Positions 1 through 7,131 of a stretch of 10,950 nucleotides of DNA are shown one piece after another (the stretch's first letter is position 1; each line of letters starts with the position of its first letter). Source of the DNA: an uncultured Eubacteriales bacterium (GTDB taxonomy: Bacteria > Bacillota > Clostridia > Oscillospirales > Acutalibacteraceae); the NCBI GenBank assembly GCA_934615635.1, contig CAKTTT010000066.1, positions 1 to 10,950 on the forward strand, in the 5' to 3' direction. The notes beneath the pieces were generated by a model, which was not told the origin of the DNA, searched no databases, and saw only the letters and a program-made list of their open reading frames with translations. The position numbers and the translations under genes are program-made.

Positions 1-10
1 GCGTACGGGC

Positions 11-421
11 GGCCTATGGGGTGATGGCTATGCTTCGGCGTTTATCTCCCCTTCCCTACAACAGAGGAACCCTGGGAAGGAGAAAGGGCTAACCGACCTT
101 TGCTTTTTCCCGCATTTCCAGCGGCATGGAGATCCTCTACACGCGCCGAGTCTCTGGGAATCTTTACTGGGACCACCAGAACCGGCTGCCGGGCGTGGGA
201 TTATGCCTCCCGGCGCAGCTCCCACGGCTCGAGGCGCTGTCGCCTCTTTGGGAGAGAGGCTCATCAATGCAAAGCACCAGGCGGCGGAGGTGTATTCAGG
301 CCGATGAGGTGGCGATGGAACGCCCTTTTAATATCCGCTGAAAAGGCGCGATCTCAGAGGGATCAATCAGCCGGAGCTCCTCTGGAAACCCCGGGGAATG
401 GTATAGGCCTTAGCGTTTTTT
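11..421 (+). ncRNA. Candidate large structured noncoding RNA, class unassigned
   Basis: No credible protein is encoded here: open frames on both strands are Arg/Ser/Gly-rich, lack ribosome sites and overlap each other. The sequence instead folds by eye into near-contiguous helices. A closing stem GGCCTAT 11-17 pairs with ATAGGCC 403-409. Next come 18-25/44-51 (one U-U mismatch) capped by ATGC 30-33/GCGT 38-41 on a UUCG tetraloop, CTTCCC 51-56/GGGAAG 74-79, GGAGAAA 79-85/TTTTTCC 104-110, CCGC 110-113/GCGG 121-124, CTGG 167-170/CCAG 176-179, 185-193/209-219, GAGGCG 231-236/CGCCTC 241-246, 274-278/289-293, 322-329/341-347 and CCGGAG 371-376/CTCTGG 380-385. A T6 tract (416-421) follows the closing stem, favouring the plus strand. 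The 5' end may lie before the window. I looked for RNase P, tmRNA, SRP, T-box and group II domain V signatures and did not find them. Large ornate RNAs (ROOL, OLE, HEARO/omega RNA) remain possible. Confidence 0.45.
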
Positions 422-613
422 ATGGTGCGCGAACTTAAAGTATAGATATGGCAATCAGCAGTTTGGGTATAGGAATTTAATAGCGGCATGACTTTGTAAA
501 GTCTTTAAAATGAACAAAGAGGTAAACGCGTAACGGCTGGTATTTCACCTTTGGATATAGATAATCTTAGCTGTATGTACGACAGATTCGAACAAAAAGG
601 ACTGTAGGCTGCT
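422..613. other. AT-rich gene-free stretch upstream of the orphan gene
   Basis: Composition changes abruptly from GC-rich to AT-rich near position 420. I see no gene. The one notable site is the palindrome GACTTT-GT-AAAGTC at 490-503, which could be an operator for the downstream gene. No confident -35/-10 pair is visible. An AAAGG near 596-600 is the best ribosome-site candidate for the ATG at 614, at a rather long spacing of 13 nt. Confidence 0.3.
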
Positions 614-1674
614 ATGAAGGATAAAATTATCGACTATTTACTCGAAAATGCCAATGCGTCATTGTTTTAAGAGTAAAGAAGGAAATATTACAAGATATTT
701 CAGAGGAAGAGGAAAGAATTTTGGTTAACAAAATTCTGAAGGATAGGCATATTAACACGGCGGTTTCCAGTCAGAAGTCAAACGGTTGGTTCAGGGATTA
801 TTTTCATGGATCGGCCAATATGTTTGACAATATGGAGGTTGGACTGCGGTTTCTTGCGGAAAAGGGATTGCCTCCGGATCACCCGATTATATCAAGTGCT
901 GTTCAGGCGTTGGTGAATACGCCGAAAACTGACGCCGCTTACGGCGTTCGTAAACCCATGACACGGCCTGAGGACGATTATGCATACACCGGCTGTGGAA
1001 TATATCTGCCCAGGAGTTCCATTATCCTACGTGCAGGCTATGAAACAAAATTATCTAAGAGCGCCCCAATCGACTTAAACTTTGATATTGATTTTTCAGT
1101 GCAAGCCTTTCGGTCTGTGTTAAATGTCAACACGCCCGATAAAATTATAGAGATGCGCCGGGGAAAACCCTGCTTTAAAAAAGGGGTGCAGTGGCCGTGC
1201 ATCTATCATTTGAGGATCCTGGCTTTCAGTGAAGGCTGGAGAAATAAAGAAAACATGGATTTAATCGGCGAATCCATATCCTCCCTATACGAATTTCCCT
1301 CTGTGGGGTTTGTGTACACATATTATTATGGCCAGTTGAAAGGGCCTTGTATGACCTTTGTTCACAATACGCCAATCAACGAAACGCTGGCGGACGGAAC
1401 AGTCGGCGGAATGTATTTCGATCGCTTGGAATTGCTGGCTCGCTGCGGCGCTTTAACACGGGTGGAAGCTCTTAAAAAAGAATATGAGCTGCTGATGAAT
1501 AGCCTGGATGAACATGCTTTTTTCACGATGAAGGTTCATAGCAAATACGCTTTAGGCTGGAGCCCGTATTTTGGTTTTGCTCTGGAAGAGGATTGGAGAA
1601 CAAAAAACAGACAGCAATGCGATATCCTTTTTCGGATTTTGATGATCATGGTCAACAGGGAGAATACGCTGTAG
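614..1674 (+). CDS. Hypothetical helical protein, orphan, frameshifted near its N-terminus
   Basis: I do not recognise the function. The uninterrupted frame runs from about 664 to the TAG at 1672-1674. Its only start-like codon is a TTG at 721, but the in-frame sequence before it (RVKKEILQDISEEEERI) reads as genuine helical protein. An ATG at 614 opens MKDKIIDYLLENANASLF and hits TAA at 668-670 in the neighbouring frame. Adding one T to the T4 run at 665-668 joins the two into one protein of about 353 residues. The product is soluble, with no signal peptide or membrane span, and rich in aromatic residues (WFRDYFHGS, VQWPCIYHLRIL, GFVYTYYYGQ, GWSPYFGF). The spacing of Trp/Gly-rich helical segments faintly recalls alpha/alpha-toroid proteins such as prenyltransferase/squalene-cyclase-like folds, but this is a weak impression. 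Codon use is AT-richer than in all other genes here, and the gene stands alone, both compatible with horizontal acquisition. The frameshift could be a sequencing error, a real mutation or, less likely, recoding. Confidence 0.6.
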
Positions 1675-1731
1675 TTTTTCTTGCTGACTTGGCACAAGTA
1701 TGCGGATGTGCCGGAAGAGACATGAATACCA

Positions 1732-1769
1732 AAGAACGGATCGCGCCTTTCGGGGAGCGATCCGTTCTT
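1732..1769. repeat. 13-bp perfect inverted repeat after the orphan gene
   Basis: AAGAACGGATCGC at 1732-1744 is the exact reverse complement of 1757-1769, with a 12-nt loop. The core GATCCGTTC recurs as a direct copy at 1781-1789, 22 bp after the copy at 1759-1767, so three copies lie within 60 bp. No T tract follows, so it is a poor intrinsic terminator by itself. It may be an RNA-stabilising hairpin, a protein-binding cluster or the end of a mobile remnant. Confidence 0.6.
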
Positions 1770-1809
1770 CAGGCTATGCTGATCCGTTCGCTATAGCTTG
1801 AACCAAGCG

Positions 1810-1839
1810 AAAGCCAGCGTCTGAAAGACGCTGGCTTTT
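1810..1839 (+). terminator. Rho-independent terminator of the orphan gene
   Basis: AAAGCCAGCGTCT (1810-1822) pairs perfectly with 1826-1838 around a GAA loop, giving a 13-bp stem that ends in a TTTT run (1836-1839) followed by an AT-rich TATAT. The A-rich 5' flank of the stem would let it work in both directions. Confidence 0.8.
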
Positions 1840-2240
1840 ATATGCCTTTTAGGGACGGCTTTTTTGCCGCCTGTTTCCTTTTCACCATTCAACAGGAAAG
1901 CCTGAACCGGATGAGAAAGCTCCAATAGCAAGCGCACTTCCTCCGTCAATAGGGAGCGGCCTATCTTCCGTTATCGGACGACGTTTCCCTGATCCTGTGC
2001 TTTGTGTGTTTCTTTTCATCATACATGGCTGTTCAGCATGGAAGATGGGGTAGTTCAAGCGAAAACTCGTGTATGTATGCTATGTTGAAAGAGATAAAGC
2101 AGGATTCTGTCATTTTTCCGTGCGGTATGTTGCGGAGAAGAAATCAAAAGGACAAACATGCACGGTTGGTTTGGTGTGGAAGTGTCCCCGGCGATCAGCA
2201 GCCTGTTCGGTTTTGTGAGGCGATTCGAGTCGCCGACCTC
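1840..2240. other. Gene-free region upstream of the marR operon
   Basis: I see no convincing gene in these 400 bases. The plus-strand open frame beginning at 2004 runs through the marR promoter and has Arg/Cys/Trp-rich, non-native composition. On the minus strand a 59-codon open stretch (1970 back to 1794), without a good start, reads partly like protein (LLTEEVRLLLELSHPVQAF) and may be a gene remnant. A hairpin GGCGAT-TCGA-GTCGCC sits at 2219-2234 just before the marR -35 box. Confidence 0.35.
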
Positions 2241-2269
2241 TTGCGCCGCAGAGAAAAATATGCTATGCT
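2241..2269 (+). promoter_or_regulatory. Promoter of the marR-ABC exporter operon (extended -10)
   Basis: TTGCGC at 2241-2246 is separated by 17 bp from TATGCT at 2264-2269, and TGC directly before the latter supplies an extended -10 element. Transcription would start near 2276, about 45 nt before the marR start codon and immediately before the palindrome. Confidence 0.6.
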
Positions 2270-2281
2270 ACTCCTATATTG

Positions 2282-2295
2282 GTTGCGCGCGCAAC
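2282..2295. promoter_or_regulatory. Likely MarR operator (perfect 14-bp palindrome)
   Basis: GTTGCGC-GCGCAAC is a perfect palindrome placed right after the predicted transcription start and 24 bp before the marR start codon. MarR dimers bind such short palindromes and usually repress their own operon, so autorepression relieved by an exported substrate is the natural reading. Binding itself is inferred. Confidence 0.6.
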
Positions 2296-2319
2296 TAAAT
2301 TGGACGACGAGGTGAGGAT

Positions 2320-2769
2320 ATGATCCGTCTGATGGCAGCGATCAAATGCATTTCCCGCTGTTCCACCCTATACCGGGCGGAGGCCCTGGAGGCGGAGGGG
2401 CTGGGAGGCTACCAGCAGACCTATCTGCTGCATATTTGTGAAAAGCCCGGCATCACCCAGGAGGAGCTGGCGAGGAGAATCTATGTCAATAAAAGCAACG
2501 TCGCCCGCCAGGTGGCGGCGTTGGAGGAGGGGGGCTTCGTCACGCGCAGCACCGGGGAAACCGACCGTCGGCAGCAGCGCGTTTATCCCACCGAGAAAGG
2601 GAAACGGGCGTATCCCATGGTGATCCGGGTGATGGAGGAGTGGAGCCGGCAGCTTTTGGAGGGACTTGCCCCGGAGGAGCAGGAGGCGGTGGCCGGCCTG
2701 CTGGAGAAGATGAAGGACAGAGCGGTGGATATCCTTAAAAAACAGCGGGAAGGCAGGGGAGAGGCATGA
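2320..2769 (+). CDS. MarR-family transcriptional regulator
   Basis: This 149-residue winged-helix protein has the normal MarR length and layout. An N-terminal dimerisation helix is followed by a helix-turn-helix from about residue 44 (ITQEELARRIYVNKSNVARQ). The recognition helix lies near 58-70 and the wing at 81-94 carries the family's TDRRQQRVYPTEKG (D-x-R-x-x signature), followed by long C-terminal helices for the dimer. The ATG at 2320 is preceded by a strong GAGGTGAGG ribosome site. The stop overlaps the next start as ATGA, so marR and the exporter are translationally coupled. It probably represses the operon through the palindrome at 2282-2295 and is released by a ligand that the exporter removes. 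The ligand cannot be deduced. No anomaly is seen. Confidence 0.93.
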   Translation: MIRLMAAIKCISRCSTLYRAEALEAEGLGGYQQTYLLHICEKPGITQEELARRIYVNKSNVARQVAALEEGGFVTRSTGETDRRQQRVYPTEKGKRAYPMVIRVMEEWSRQLLEGLAPEEQEAVAGLLEKMKDRAVDILKKQREGRGEA

Positions 2770-4484
2770 AAAAAATCGCCGCCTATCTGCGTCCCTATCT
2801 GGGGCGCATGTCCCTGGGACTGCTTATCAAGTTTATCGGTACCATCATGGATCTGCTTTTGCCGTGGATTCTCGCCACCACCATCGACCATGTGGTGCCC
2901 ACCAAAAGTATTCCCGCCATTTTGCTGTGGGGCGGGATGATGGTGGTCTGCTCGGTGGTGGCTCTGGTGGCCAACATCGTCGCCAACCGTATGGCCTCCC
3001 GGGTGGCGCGGGACACCACCCGGCGGATTCGGCACGATTTGTTTGACAAGATCGTCCGCCTCTCCTGTCGCCAGGTGGACGGCTTCTCCGTTCCCTCGCT
3101 GGAAGCACGGCTGACCTCCGATACCTATAATATCCATCAGATGATCGGCATGATGCAGCGCCTGGGCGTGCGGGCGCCCATCCTGCTGCTGGGCGGCGTT
3201 CTGGTCACCCTGACCCTGGAGCCGGTGCTGACGCTGGTGCTCCTGGCGGTGCTGCCCCTTATCGGGTTTGTGATCTGGCGCATCTCCAAAAAGGGGATTC
3301 CTTTGTATGGGGAGTTGCAAAAGGCGGTGGACCGCCTGATCCGTTCGGTGCGGGAAAAGGCTTCCGGTATCCGCGTCATCAAGGCCCTGTCCAAGGAAGC
3401 CTATGAAAAGGAGCGGTTTGCCGCCGTTAACCAGGAGGTGGTGGACCGGGAAACCCACGCCGCGGTTACCATGGCCGCCAGCAATCCGTTGATGAACCTG
3501 TTCCTGAATCTGGGCCTGACGCTGGTCATCGTGGCGGGCGCCTACCGCGTCAACGACGGGCTGACACAACCGGGTACCATCATCGCCTTTCTGACCTATT
3601 TTACCATTATTCTCAACGCCATGCTCTCCATCACCCGGATGTTCGTCCTCTATTCCAAGGGGAGCGCATCCGCAGGACGGATCGCGCAGGTGCTGGACAC
3701 GCCGGAGGATCTCCTCCTGCTGCCGGAGGACCGGAGGGAGACGGGCGCGCATATTGCTTTCGAGCATGTTTCCTTCTCCTATAATAAAAACCGCAACGCC
3801 CTGACCGATATTCATTTTTCCCTGGCCCGAGGGGAAACGCTGGGCATCATCGGCGCCACCGGCAGCGGCAAGAGCACGCTGGCCGCGCTGCTGATGCGGC
3901 TGTATGATCCGGATCAGGGGGTTATCCGGATCAACGGGATCAACGTGGCCAGTCTGCCGCCGGAGGAGCTGCATACCCGGTTCGGCGTGGTGTTCCAGAA
4001 TGATTTTCTCATGGAGGACACCATCGCGGGCAACATCAGCTTTGGACGCGGACTGTCGGAGGAGGATATCGCGGCGGCGGCGGCCTACGCGCAGGCGGAG
4101 TCCTTTATCGAGGAGCTGGAGGATGGATACGCCCACCGCCTGACCGCCCGGGGAACCAATCTGTCCGGCGGACAGAAGCAGCGGGTGCTCATCGCCCGCG
4201 CCCTGGCCGCCCGGCCGGAGATCCTCATTCTGGACGATGCCTCCAGCGCCCTGGACTATCGCACCGATGCCCGGCTGCGTCGGGCGGTGGGGGAGCATTT
4301 TGAGCAGACCACCACCATTGTAGTGGCCCAGCGGGTCAGCTCGGTCCGACAAGCGGATCATATTCTGGTGCTGGAGGAGGGCCGAATGCTGGGCTTCGGC
4401 ACCCATGAGGAACTGATGGATTCCTGCGCGAGCTACCGGGAAATTGCGGAATCCCAGATGGGAGGGATGGCGGATGCCGGATAA
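2766..4484 (+). CDS. ABC exporter half-transporter with degenerate ATPase site (subunit A)
   Basis: A 572-residue type IV (MsbA-like) half-transporter: a six-helix membrane domain in about residues 1-310, then a nucleotide-binding domain. Visible motifs are Walker A GATGSGKST (363-371, Lys369), Q-loop Gln411, signature LSGGQ (466-470) and Walker B ILILDD (486-491). The residue after the Walker B Asp is Asp491, not the catalytic Glu, and the switch position reads VAQRVSS with Gln522 in place of His. These changes define the non-hydrolysing site of heterodimeric exporters such as TM287 of TM287/288 and BmrC of BmrCD. Its canonical signature would complete the active site of the partner encoded next. 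The start is the ATG overlapping the marR stop, with GGGGAGAGG-like sequence upstream. With MarR control the likely substrate is a drug or toxic amphiphile exported from the cytoplasm, but that is inference. Confidence 0.93.
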   Translation: MKKIAAYLRPYLGRMSLGLLIKFIGTIMDLLLPWILATTIDHVVPTKSIPAILLWGGMMVVCSVVALVANIVANRMASRVARDTTRRIRHDLFDKIVRLSCRQVDGFSVPSLEARLTSDTYNIHQMIGMMQRLGVRAPILLLGGVLVTLTLEPVLTLVLLAVLPLIGFVIWRISKKGIPLYGELQKAVDRLIRSVREKASGIRVIKALSKEAYEKERFAAVNQEVVDRETHAAVTMAASNPLMNLFLNLGLTLVIVAGAYRVNDGLTQPGTIIAFLTYFTIILNAMLSITRMFVLYSKGSASAGRIAQVLDTPEDLLLLPEDRRETGAHIAFEHVSFSYNKNRNALTDIHFSLARGETLGIIGATGSGKSTLAALLMRLYDPDQGVIRINGINVASLPPEELHTRFGVVFQNDFLMEDTIAGNISFGRGLSEEDIAAAAAYAQAESFIEELEDGYAHRLTARGTNLSGGQKQRVLIARALAARPEILILDDASSALDYRTDARLRRAVGEHFEQTTTIVVAQRVSSVRQADHILVLEEGRMLGFGTHEELMDSCASYREIAESQMGGMADAG

Positions 4485-6246
4485 GGAAAGGACCCGCCGG
4501 GGTCTGTTCGGCGGCAGGGCCTATATTCTGCCCCGTTTGTGGAAATACCTGGCCCGGTATAAATGGCTGCTGCTTCTGGCCGTGCTGCTGACGGTGTTCA
4601 GCAATCTGTTCGCTTTGGTGGGGCCGCTGCTATCCGGCTACGCCATCGACGCCATCGGGCCGGGGAAGGGGGCCGTCTGCTTTGAAAGGGTATTCTTCTA
4701 TGCCGGCTGGATGGTGGGCTTTTATGCCCTGTCCTCGCTGCTGTCCTATATTCTGTCCGTCCTGATGATCCGCCTGAGCCAGAAGGTGGTTTACCAGATG
4801 CGCAGGGAGGTGGTGGATAAGCTGCTCAGCCTGCCGGTGGGCTTCTTCGACCGCACGCAGACGGGGGATATCGTCAGCCGCATCTCCTACGATATCGATA
4901 CGGTCAACGCCTCCCTCTCCAACGATCTGCTGCAGATCTGTACCAGCTTTATCACCGTTTTCGGCTCCCTGCTCATGATGCTGCTGATCTCGCCGTTGCT
5001 GGTACTGGTGTTCGCCGTGACCGTCCCGCTCTCCATCCTGTTCACCAAGTATATGACCGGGCGGGTACGGCCCTTGTTCCGCAAACGTTCCGCCAAGCTG
5101 GGAGAGCTCAACGGCTTTGTGGAGGAAATCGTCTCCGGTTACCGGACCATCAAGGCCTACCATCAGGAGGACACCATGACCGGCCGGTTCGACGAGTGCA
5201 ACGAGGAGGCCGTGCAGGCATACTATAACGCCGATTATTACGGCAGCATGACCGGGCCGGGGGTTAATTTCATCAACAATCTCTCCCTTTCCCTCATCAG
5301 CGTGTTTGGGGCGCTGCTATTTCTGTTCGGCAGGCTGACCCTGGGGAATCTTTCCTCCTTTGTCCTGTATTCCCGCAAATTTTCCGGCCCCATCAACGAG
5401 ATGGCCAACATCATCAGCGAGCTGCAGTCCGCTTTTGCGGCGGCGGAGCGGGTTTTCCGTCTCATAGACGAGGAACCGGAGCCGGCGGACGCTCCCGGAG
5501 CTCTGCCGCTGGGCGAGACGGCGGGAGCGGTATCGGTGCGGCATGTGGATTTCGGCTATACTCCCGGGCGGATGATCCTTCACGATCTCCATCTGGAGGC
5601 GCCGCCCGGCAGCCTGATCGCGGTGGTTGGCCCCACGGGGGCGGGAAAAACCACCTTGATCAATCTGCTGATGCGTTTCTACGATCCGCAGAGCGGACAA
5701 ATCTGCGTAGACGGTCGGGATATCCGGGAGGTTACCCGGAAAAGCCTGCGGCTGTCTTACACGATGGTGCTGCAGGATACCTGGCTGTTTTCCGGCACGG
5801 TGTTTGAAAATCTGGCTTACGGGAAAAAGGACGCCACGATGGAGGAGGTGGTGGCCGCGGCCAAGGCGGCGAAAATTCACCACACCATCTCCCAGCTCCC
5901 CCAGGGCTACGATACCGTCATCGACGACGACGGCGTGAACCTGTCCAAGGGGCAGAAGCAGCTTCTCACCATCGCCCGGGCGATGCTGCTGGACGCCCAT
6001 ATGCTCATCCTGGATGAAGCGACCTCCAATGTGGATACCCAGACGGAAAAGGAGATTCAGCGGGCTATGCAGAAGCTGATGAAGGGAAAGACCTGTTTCG
6101 TCATCGCCCACCGCCTCTCCACCATTCAAAATGCAGACCAGATTCTGGTCATCGACGGCGGCCGGGTGATCGAGCAGGGGAACCATGAGGAGCTTCTGGC
6201 CCGCAAGGGCTTTTACGCCGAGCTTTACCGTTCCCAGTTCCAGTAA
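4474..6246 (+). CDS. ABC exporter half-transporter with canonical catalytic site (subunit B)
   Basis: I choose the ATG at 4474, which has GGAGGG at 4461-4466 with 7-nt spacing, over the in-frame TTG at 4444; this gives 590 residues and an 11-bp overlap with the previous gene. The six-helix membrane domain (about residues 20-330) precedes the ATPase domain: Walker A GPTGAGKTT (386-394, Lys392), Q-loop Gln434, Walker B MLILDE (510-515, catalytic Glu515) and switch His546 in VIAHRLST. The signature reads LSKGQ (490-494) instead of LSGGQ. It faces the degenerate Walker site of the partner, exactly the asymmetry of TM288/BmrD. Walker residues here plus LSGGQ from the partner give one full ATPase site per dimer. 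The two subunits are translationally coupled and almost certainly act as an obligate heterodimer. Confidence 0.93.
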   Translation: MPDKERTRRGLFGGRAYILPRLWKYLARYKWLLLLAVLLTVFSNLFALVGPLLSGYAIDAIGPGKGAVCFERVFFYAGWMVGFYALSSLLSYILSVLMIRLSQKVVYQMRREVVDKLLSLPVGFFDRTQTGDIVSRISYDIDTVNASLSNDLLQICTSFITVFGSLLMMLLISPLLVLVFAVTVPLSILFTKYMTGRVRPLFRKRSAKLGELNGFVEEIVSGYRTIKAYHQEDTMTGRFDECNEEAVQAYYNADYYGSMTGPGVNFINNLSLSLISVFGALLFLFGRLTLGNLSSFVLYSRKFSGPINEMANIISELQSAFAAAERVFRLIDEEPEPADAPGALPLGETAGAVSVRHVDFGYTPGRMILHDLHLEAPPGSLIAVVGPTGAGKTTLINLLMRFYDPQSGQICVDGRDIREVTRKSLRLSYTMVLQDTWLFSGTVFENLAYGKKDATMEEVVAAAKAAKIHHTISQLPQGYDTVIDDDGVNLSKGQKQLLTIARAMLLDAHMLILDEATSNVDTQTEKEIQRAMQKLMKGKTCFVIAHRLSTIQNADQILVIDGGRVIEQGNHEELLARKGFYAELYRSQFQ

Positions 6247-6264
6247 GAGCGGTATCCGCATAAC

Positions 6265-6300
6265 GGAAGCAGGCGTCTCCGGCCGGAGGCGCCTGCTTCC
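6265..6300 (+). terminator. First hairpin of the terminator between convergent operons
   Basis: GGAAGCAGGCG (6265-6275) pairs with 6290-6300. The stem continues through a G-U pair and CTCC/GGAG to a GGCC tetraloop (6281-6284), giving about 16 bp. It starts 18 nt after the stop of the second ABC gene. It lacks a T tract and probably protects the mRNA 3' end or backs up the following terminator. Confidence 0.6.
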
Positions 6301-6303
6301 TGC

Positions 6304-6347
6304 AAGCAAACTGCCGTCCCCAAAGGAGGACGGCAGTTTGCTTTATT
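6304..6347. terminator. Bidirectional Rho-independent terminator of the ABC and sugar operons
   Basis: AAGCAAACTGCCGTCC (6304-6319) pairs perfectly over 16 bp with 6328-6343 around an eight-base loop, followed by CTTTATT on the plus strand. The 3' arm touches the stop codon of the minus-strand isomerase gene (TAA at 6345-6343), so the same hairpin closes both convergent operons. Confidence 0.8.
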
Positions 6348-7071
6348 CCGAGATCTGCAGCGATTTCATGTAGTCCGCATCCACCCGAATGCTTTCCAGC
6401 AGCGGCAGGGTGTAGGCTTCCTGCTCCACGATCAGCTCCCGGGTGCCCTGCGCCAAGCCCAGACGGGCGATTTCCGGGAAATCCAGTATGCCCTTGCCCA
6501 GCTCCACGTTCTTGCGCTCGGCGTCGATCTCCTTGAGATGCAGCAGCGGGAAGCGGCCCGCGTGCTTTTGAATAAAGGCGATGGGATCCACGCCGGCGAA
6601 GGCCGCCCAGTACACATCCAGCTCGATTCCCAGATGAGGGGCGTTCTCCATCATATATTCCAGCAGGAATTTTCCCTCCACGGGGAAGAATTCATGGGCG
6701 TGGTTGTGATAGGCGAAGGGAATGCCCGCCTCCTGAAACTTCAGGGCGCATTTGTCCAGGAAGACGCCGGCCTTGGCGGCGTCTTCCGCCGTCTGGATAT
6801 CCATGCAGGGGCAGGCGGCGGAGCTTAGTCCCAGCTCCGCCGCGTAAGCCACGCAGCCGTCCAGATCCTTGGCCAGCAGATCCCAGCCGATGTGGGAGCC
6901 GGCGGGACGGAGCCCCAGGGAGGAAAGGATGGTCTTCATCTCCGCTGCGGGAATTCCGAAATAACCGCAGAATTCCACGCCGGTGTAGCCCGCCTCGGCG
7001 GCGGCCTTTAGCTGTTCCCGCAGGTCGGGAATATCCCGCACGGAAAAGAGCTGCAAGCTGAAATCCTTCAT
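6343..7071 (-). CDS. Sugar phosphate isomerase/epimerase, xylose isomerase-like TIM barrel
   Basis: A 242-residue protein of the AP-endonuclease-2/xylose-isomerase-like TIM-barrel superfamily, which includes IolE, hydroxypyruvate isomerase and many sugar epimerases. Typical elements are the opening SLQLFSVRD, the GVEFCGYFG strand 2, YHNHAHEF (His122-Glu127) and probable metal ligands Asp152 in ELDVYW, His178 in LLHLKEID and Glu216 in IVEQEAY. It is at the short end of the family (often 250-290) but complete. The ATG is preceded on the minus strand by AAGAAGG with about 8-nt spacing. It lies 60 bp downstream of the dehydrogenase gene in the same operon. This pairing is common in sugar and inositol catabolism, where one enzyme oxidises and the other isomerises or dehydrates the ketose. 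The exact substrate cannot be told. Confidence 0.88.
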   Translation of the reverse strand: MKDFSLQLFSVRDIPDLREQLKAAAEAGYTGVEFCGYFGIPAAEMKTILSSLGLRPAGSHIGWDLLAKDLDGCVAYAAELGLSSAACPCMDIQTAEDAAKAGVFLDKCALKFQEAGIPFAYHNHAHEFFPVEGKFLLEYMMENAPHLGIELDVYWAAFAGVDPIAFIQKHAGRFPLLHLKEIDAERKNVELGKGILDFPEIARLGLAQGTRELIVEQEAYTLPLLESIRVDADYMKSLQISE

Positions 7072-7131
7072 CTATGTTGCCTTCTTTCTCATAACCGGAG
7101 CGCCGGCGTCCTATGCGCCCCGCGGATGGTA

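Noticed and set aside
301..325. CCGATGAGG followed by a GGCG/CGCC hairpin, resembling a hammerhead ribozyme core
   Set aside because: The core needs CTGATGA and a later GAAA; here the T is C and the sequence after the stem does not match.
424..436. GTGCGCGAAC just after a T tract, like the 5' end of a group IIC intron placed behind a terminator
   Set aside because: No domain V, no intron-encoded reverse transcriptase and no further domain I features follow.
100..438. 112-codon plus-strand open frame and an overlapping 79-codon minus-strand frame at 28-267
   Set aside because: Arg/Ser/Gly-rich composition, no ribosome site and mutual overlap; the strong RNA pairing explains the sequence better.
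1593..1796. 67-codon open frame as an alternative C-terminus of the orphan protein
   Set aside because: The main frame stays plausible (CDILFRILMIM helix) to its own stop, and the alternative runs into the inverted repeat.
1794..1970. 59-codon minus-strand open stretch, possible gene remnant
   Set aside because: No good start or ribosome site, and it passes through both inverted repeats; too little to assign to a family.
2583..4406. 607-codon minus-strand open frame opposite the first ABC gene
   Set aside because: A shadow of the GC-rich ABC coding frame; His/Gln/Gly-rich with no domain, and the plus-strand gene is unmistakable.
5317..6309. 330-codon minus-strand open frame opposite the second ABC gene
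   Set aside because: Same shadow effect; it covers the Walker and signature motifs of the real gene.
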